Shown here: one piece after another, positions 60,475 to 64,000 of the stretch
Layout: each line of letters opens with the position of its first letter
Position numbering within the stretch: position 1 is the stretch's first letter
DNA from: Mesorhizobium sp. SARCC-RB16n
GTDB taxonomy: Bacteria; Pseudomonadota; Alphaproteobacteria; Rhizobiales; Rhizobiaceae
Reading direction: 5' to 3'
Assembly: GCF_008520305.1 (NCBI RefSeq)
Contig: NZ_ML703269.1
Span: forward strand, 62,001 to 126,000
DNA length: 64,000 bases
The notes under the pieces: model-generated
What the model was told of the DNA's origin: nothing
What the model saw: the letters and a program-made list of their open reading frames with translations, nothing else
Database searches by the model: none
Made by a program: the position numbers and the translations under genes

Positions 60475-60769
60475 TTTCTTTTCCGCCCGCCTTGACCAGA
60501 GCGACCAGCCGCTCGCGGTCGTATTTCGCGTCGAGTTCGTGGAACGCCTTTTCGACCTCGGATTCGAGATCGTCACCAACCGGAACGGGATCGGCCTTGC
60601 GCCATTCGGCGAGATAGTCGTCCGTGCCACCGGCGCCGGTGCGCATGGCGCACATGTCGATCGCCTCGGTGAAGCGCAACGGCAGTTCGCGCTTGGCGTT
60701 CTGCCGGCCTTTCCTGACGATGACCTGGGCAGGGATGTCGCGCCAGTAGACGACGATAAGATCGGCCAT
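60467..60769 (-). CDS. Small virulence-factor-family protein (PF13769-like)
   Basis: A 100-residue protein: DLIVVYWRDIPAQVIVRKGRQNAKRELPLRFTEAIDMCAMRTGAGGTDDYLAEWRKADP, then a helical Lys/Glu-rich end. It belongs to the conserved alphaproteobacterial virulence_fact family whose role is unknown. It is first in the MetV-MetF-methyltransferase-RACo operon, and the association looks functional. The start at 60769 has a weak ribosome site. A candidate operator lies about 126 bases upstream. Confidence 0.82.
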   Translation of the reverse strand: MADLIVVYWRDIPAQVIVRKGRQNAKRELPLRFTEAIDMCAMRTGAGGTDDYLAEWRKADPVPVGDDLESEVEKAFHELDAKYDRERLVALVKAGGKENV

Positions 60770-60894
60770 GAATTCTCGCTCCTCGATCCCCGAGCATTGC
60801 CGCAAGCGCAGTTGGCCCGCTTGTTATGGGACGACGCGCGCGCATTCAAAAGCGACGCATTTCGATGTCGTAAAATGAAAGGTGCGTTTATTCG

Positions 60895-60911
60895 TTTGCG
60901 ACCCATGTCGC
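60895..60911. promoter_or_regulatory. TTTGCGACCCATGTCGC, shared 17-base candidate operator
   Basis: The reverse complement, GCGACATGGGTCGCAAA, is identical to 51675-51691 upstream of the GbdR-like regulator. It lies 126 bases before the start of the VF-MetV-MetF-methyltransferase-RACo operon and in the gap after a formyltransferase-like gene. A second, weaker GCGAC...GTCGT pair is at about 60852-60871. Confidence 0.7.
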
Positions 60912-60971
60912 GACAGGGTGAATGCAGCAATAATGGCGGCGGAATTTGCGCTGTTGTGGACGCCGGATGCG

Positions 60972-61754
60972 TTACCAGATGCCGGTTCTCAGCCCTGTCC
61001 AGACATAGGACCAGATCGTCGGGTGGTACCACTGTTTCGATGGCAGGCCTGGATCGAACGTTGCGAGTTTTCCGGCTAGCGCGTCGCTGACCGCCTCGAC
61101 GCAGATGTCGCGCGAAAACGCCACCTGGCGCAGCGCGTAGCTGGAGATGCTGTCGCCTTGTTTCGGCTTGCCGCGCGCCTGCTTCAGCACGCCGCCGGTG
61201 TCGACGCCCGCATCGACCAGATGGACGGTGGTGCCGAAATTCTGCGGATCGCCTGACGTCAACGCCCAATAGCCGCCATTCATGCCGCGATATTTCGGGG
61301 TGATGCCGGCATGATAGTTGAGCACCGGACAAGGTATTTTGCCGAGCATCTCCCTGGAAATCAGCCGGCAACCGTTGAGCAGCACGACGCCAGGTTTCAT
61401 CTTCTGGATCGCTTGCAGACATTCCTCGCTGTTGGCGGATGCCACATGGACGATGACCTGGCCTTGCCGCGGTTCCGTTTCAAGCTTCTCCTCGGCAATC
61501 AACCGGGCGGCATGTTTGACATAAAGCCGTTTTCCGAGCCTGCTCAGCACCATCGTGCCGAGCTGGCCCATGGCAGAGACCCAGCCCTGGCGTCGGGCGC
61601 GGCCGCGCAGCAATTGTTTTTTAGATTCAGGGATTTCGAGGATGACGCTGACAGGGCCGACGCGGTCGGTGAGGTCGTTGATCATGGCCCAGACGTGCGC
61701 GCCGCCACCGGTGACGACTACAATCGGTCGCGGATTGGATTTCGACGCTGCCAT
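60972..61754 (-). CDS. Formyltransferase-fold protein
   Basis: A 260-residue protein with the N10-formyl-THF-dependent transferase fold. PVLNYHAGITPKYRGMNGGYWALTSGD has the catalytic Asn and His, and TTVHLVDAGVDTGGVL contains the third catalytic residue Asp. It is unlike PurN or Fmt in length and ends. It could formylate a sugar or amine, or act in THF-linked C1 chemistry. Start ATG 61754; a GTG four codons earlier is also open. It is next to, but transcriptionally separate from, the C1 operon. Confidence 0.8.
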   Translation of the reverse strand: MAASKSNPRPIVVVTGGGAHVWAMINDLTDRVGPVSVILEIPESKKQLLRGRARRQGWVSAMGQLGTMVLSRLGKRLYVKHAARLIAEEKLETEPRQGQVIVHVASANSEECLQAIQKMKPGVVLLNGCRLISREMLGKIPCPVLNYHAGITPKYRGMNGGYWALTSGDPQNFGTTVHLVDAGVDTGGVLKQARGKPKQGDSISSYALRQVAFSRDICVEAVSDALAGKLATFDPGLPSKQWYHPTIWSYVWTGLRTGIW

Positions 61755-61843
61755 TGATCTTGCCACGCTCCAAGGACCGGCTGATGCGGCCGGACCTTAG
61801 GGCAGGCGGGTTAATCCTTGGTATGCCGGCATGATAGATCCGG

Positions 61844-62419
61844 TCAGCGCTTGAACTCCATGATGTCGAGCTTCGATTCGTAGTAGGGCGCGGGGAATTC
61901 GATGCGCCATTCCTTGGCGCTGTTGCGGAAGGCGTAACCGACCTGATCGGTTTGCGAGCCGCTGCCATAGGGCTTCGCCCGGTCGTCGTTGACGGAGCCG
62001 GAGCCAAGATAGATCGAGCGCTTGTCGCCGTCGTCGAAGAAACGGCCCTGGGTGCGCTGCGAACCGCTGATCTTTTGCAGCCGCCAGCCGGAGCCATCAT
62101 CGGTTACCCTGCATTTGAACCAGCCATAGATGACGAGCGGGCTCAGTCCGCCGACTTTGATCGTGCGGCACCGCCAATTGCCAGTGAGATCCTTGTCGGA
62201 GAAGGCGACCAGCGGCTTGGCCAGCAGCGCGTCGAGCTGCTTGACCTCGGCGGGGTTGCCCGCCTTTGCCTCGGCGAGCGCCGCCTTGCGCGTGTCGCCA
62301 TATCTGTCGAGCCGCGCCTTGTCGGCGGCGGTGATCAGTTTCTGCACTTGGCCGTCGGCAAGGGCGGGCAAAACGCAGCAGAACAGGCCGACAGTGGCAA
62401 GTAAGGGGCGGAGGTTCAT
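61844..62419 (-). CDS. DUF4893 secreted protein
   Basis: A 191-residue protein with a signal peptide (MNLRPLLATVGLFCCVLPALADG). VQKLITAADKARLDRYGDTRKAALAEA and LTGNWRCRTIKVGGLSPLVIYGWFKCRVTDDGSGWRLQKISGSQRTQG match DUF4893. The function is unknown. The start at 62419 gives a clean signal peptide; 26 extra codons upstream are open but unlike one. Confidence 0.82.
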   Translation of the reverse strand: MNLRPLLATVGLFCCVLPALADGQVQKLITAADKARLDRYGDTRKAALAEAKAGNPAEVKQLDALLAKPLVAFSDKDLTGNWRCRTIKVGGLSPLVIYGWFKCRVTDDGSGWRLQKISGSQRTQGRFFDDGDKRSIYLGSGSVNDDRAKPYGSGSQTDQVGYAFRNSAKEWRIEFPAPYYESKLDIMEFKR

Positions 62420-62539
62420 CAGAGGAATCCCTGTTTTGTCTGGAACGGCGCCGCTGCCGTCTGGCGCATAACTTACCGGGTCGCTGGCGCCTGTCATCCG
62501 TGCTTAACAGCGTCACGGTCGAAATTCATGGTGTGACGA

Positions 62540-63460
62540 ATGCGAATCTTGCTTACGGGGTCATCAGGTTGGCTAGGAAGCGCGTTGGCGCCAATCCTGC
62601 GCGGGCTTGGACATGACGTCACCGGCCTCGATCCCATTCCATCGGCCGAAACGCGGATCGTCGGCTCGATTGCCGACCGCGATCTGGTCATGCGAGCAGT
62701 CAGGGACAATCGAACTGAAGCCATCATTCACAGCGGCGCGCTGCACAAGCCCAACATAGAAAGCCACGCCAACAGTGATTTCATCGCGGCCAACGTGCAG
62801 GGCACGCTAAACCTGCTCGATGCGGCGGTAGCGGCCAATGTGCAACGCTTCGTCTTCACGTCAACGACTTCGCTGATGATCTCGCAGGCGATACGCGACG
62901 GCTTCGAGGGTGGCGCGCGCAAGGCGGCGTGGCTGACGGAATCGATGTCGCCCGAGCCGCGCAACATCTATGGGGTGACCAAGCTCTCCGCCGAGCATCT
63001 CTGCCGTCTCTACCACCTCCGGCACGGGCTGCCTGTGGTGGTGCTGCGCACGGCCCGTTTCTTCCCCGAGGCCGACGACATGGCGCATGCGATCGAGCAG
63101 TCGGACGCCAATACCAAGGCGAACGAGTTGCTGTTTCGGCGGCTGACGGTGGACGACGCGGCGCAGGCGCATGTCGCGGCACTGGAGAAGGCACCGGAGC
63201 TCGGCTTCGGCATCTTCATCGTCTGTGCGCCTACGCCGTTCCAGCCCGATGATTGCGCGGACTTGATCGCAGACGCCCCATCGGTCGTGGCGCGTTATTT
63301 TCCCGAATTTCCCGCACTTTATGCACGCAAAGGCTGGACGATGTTTTCCTCGATCGACCGGGTCTATGACTCGTCGCGGGCGAGAGAGAGGCTGGGTTTT
63401 GCCTGCAGGACGAGCTTTGCCGACGTGCTGGCGGCGCTGGCGGCCGAAGACGAGAGCTGA
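62540..63460 (+). CDS. NAD-dependent epimerase/dehydratase (extended SDR)
   Basis: A 306-residue SDR: nucleotide motif TGSSGWLG (about 6-13), catalytic YGVTK (YxxxK), and a substrate-loop region. The family modifies nucleotide sugars or similar compounds. No sugar cluster surrounds it. It faces the DUF1638 gene tail-to-tail, with five bases between the stops. Confidence 0.87.
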   Translation: MRILLTGSSGWLGSALAPILRGLGHDVTGLDPIPSAETRIVGSIADRDLVMRAVRDNRTEAIIHSGALHKPNIESHANSDFIAANVQGTLNLLDAAVAANVQRFVFTSTTSLMISQAIRDGFEGGARKAAWLTESMSPEPRNIYGVTKLSAEHLCRLYHLRHGLPVVVLRTARFFPEADDMAHAIEQSDANTKANELLFRRLTVDDAAQAHVAALEKAPELGFGIFIVCAPTPFQPDDCADLIADAPSVVARYFPEFPALYARKGWTMFSSIDRVYDSSRARERLGFACRTSFADVLAALAAEDES

Positions 63461-63465
63461 AGCCC

Positions 63466-64000
63466 TCAGGCGCTCGCGGCCGCACGCGCCAGGCCTGGCG
63501 TCAGGTCGCCAAACCCGGTCGAGCGACGCTCGTAGGTCAAGCCGAGCAGGGCGGCCGCCTTTTCCGCGACCTTGTCGAGCTCCGGATCATCGGTCTGCGC
63601 CAGATAGATCAGCTTCTCGTAATTGCCGAAATAGTCCTTGATCAGTTCCGGGTGCCTGTCCAGCCCGAGCGGCTTCATGAAGAAGGCATCGAACTGGCGG
63701 CACAGGAAGTCCGTCATGTAGAACGACATCATGTCGTCGTCGGCGACCTTCGCATAGGCGTCCATGCCTTGATAGAAGGCGAAGCAATGCGGGCCGGCCA
63801 TGCGCTCGACGCCATGCTTCTCCAGTACGCGGTCAAGCAAGCCGCCGGTACCGCAATCGGCATAGCCGACGAAGATATTGATGTAACCCTCCGCCTTGGC
63901 CTTCTCGATCGCCTTGTCCATGGCCGGTGCGATGCGGTCAGGATAGAAATGAAATTCCGCCGGCAAACACGTCAATTCGAGGTGATCCAGCCCGAGCCGT
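63466..64000 (-). CDS. DUF1638 protein, 5' end off window
   Basis: At least 178 codons read leftward from the right edge (RLGLDHLELTCLPAEFHFYPDRI at the edge side). KAEGYINIFVGYADCGTGGLLDRVLEKHGVERMAGPHCFAFYQG, with the conserved Cys in DCGTGG, and FGNYEKLIYLAQTDDPELDKVAEKAA are DUF1638 hallmarks. In other genomes DUF1638 genes sit with MttB-type methyltransferases and corrinoid proteins. It therefore probably belongs with the C1 operon even though an epimerase, a DUF4893 protein and a formyltransferase gene intervene. The apparent TTG start at 63975 is internal to the conserved region, so the gene continues past base 64000. Confidence 0.87.
   Translation of the reverse strand, partial: RLGLDHLELTCLPAEFHFYPDRIAPAMDKAIEKAKAEGYINIFVGYADCGTGGLLDRVLEKHGVERMAGPHCFAFYQGMDAYAKVADDDMMSFYMTDFLCRQFDAFFMKPLGLDRHPELIKDYFGNYEKLIYLAQTDDPELDKVAEKAAALLGLTYERRSTGFGDLTPGLARAAASA

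Overview
The window is high-GC alphaproteobacterial chromosome, most like Mesorhizobium or a close relative. The evidence is gene content, many start/stop overlaps of 1 to 8 bases, and three families of palindromic intergenic repeats typical of that group. No rRNA, tRNA, CRISPR array, IS element or prophage was seen. Almost everything is metabolic, and one theme dominates: the handling of methyl groups (C1 units) from methylated amines, together with the cobalamin needed for part of it.

Layout. 1-5130 (minus): a serine-cycle operon, sga-mcl-mtkA-mtkB (mtkB runs off the left edge), with a LuxR-type regulator upstream that lacks the receiver phospho-acceptor Asp. 5461-11488: mgtE, a MerR regulator, a small methyltransferase-like membrane protein, a DUF1624 membrane protein with a Cys-rich tail, an MFS transporter, and an orphan Rieske oxygenase of the quaternary-amine type. 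11640-16508: a cobalamin riboswitch driving cbtB-cbtA-cobU-cobO, then cobD, cobC and a phosphatase. 16509-24577: creatininase-like and RidA genes on the minus strand, and opposite them a seven-gene operon (NMT1/THI5-type ABC transporter, cytosine-deaminase-like amidohydrolase, FAD oxidase, two flavodoxin-fold oxidoreductases) behind a near-perfect sigma-54 promoter. This looks like a nitrogen-scavenging pathway for an unknown heterocycle.

24627-32289 (minus): an overlapping operon of two dimethylglycine-dehydrogenase-like flavoproteins, a homocysteine S-methyltransferase-like protein and an aminotransferase, with an XRE-cupin regulator. 32461-39943: a nitroreductase, a DHA2 efflux protein and sarcosine oxidase soxBDAG. 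40108-50527: an MscS channel, a third, divergent GcvT-fused flavoprotein, a site-2 protease, a DUF1194 protein and a second NitT/TauT-type ABC transporter. 50564-55373: a GbdR/CdhR-like AraC regulator, a VtlR/LsrB-like LysR gene beside DUF1127 genes, and an alpha/beta hydrolase.

55654-60769 (minus) is the most interesting part. It encodes, in transcription order, a small virulence-factor-family protein, a MetV-like zinc/iron-sulfur protein, a MetF-like methylenetetrahydrofolate reductase, a methyl-THF:corrinoid methyltransferase and a RACo-type corrinoid activator. A DUF1638 gene begins beyond the right edge. These are the accessory parts of a corrinoid-dependent demethylation system in what looks like an aerobic proteobacterium. 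The substrate methyltransferase and corrinoid protein are not in the window. A 17-base sequence upstream of this operon recurs exactly upstream of the GbdR-like regulator, which suggests direct control.

How it fits together (inference): methylated amines lose methyl groups either to the corrinoid/THF module or to GcvT-fused flavoenzymes and sarcosine oxidase. The resulting THF-bound C1 enters the serine cycle encoded at the left edge. Cobalamin synthesis and cobalt uptake in the same window supply the cofactor.
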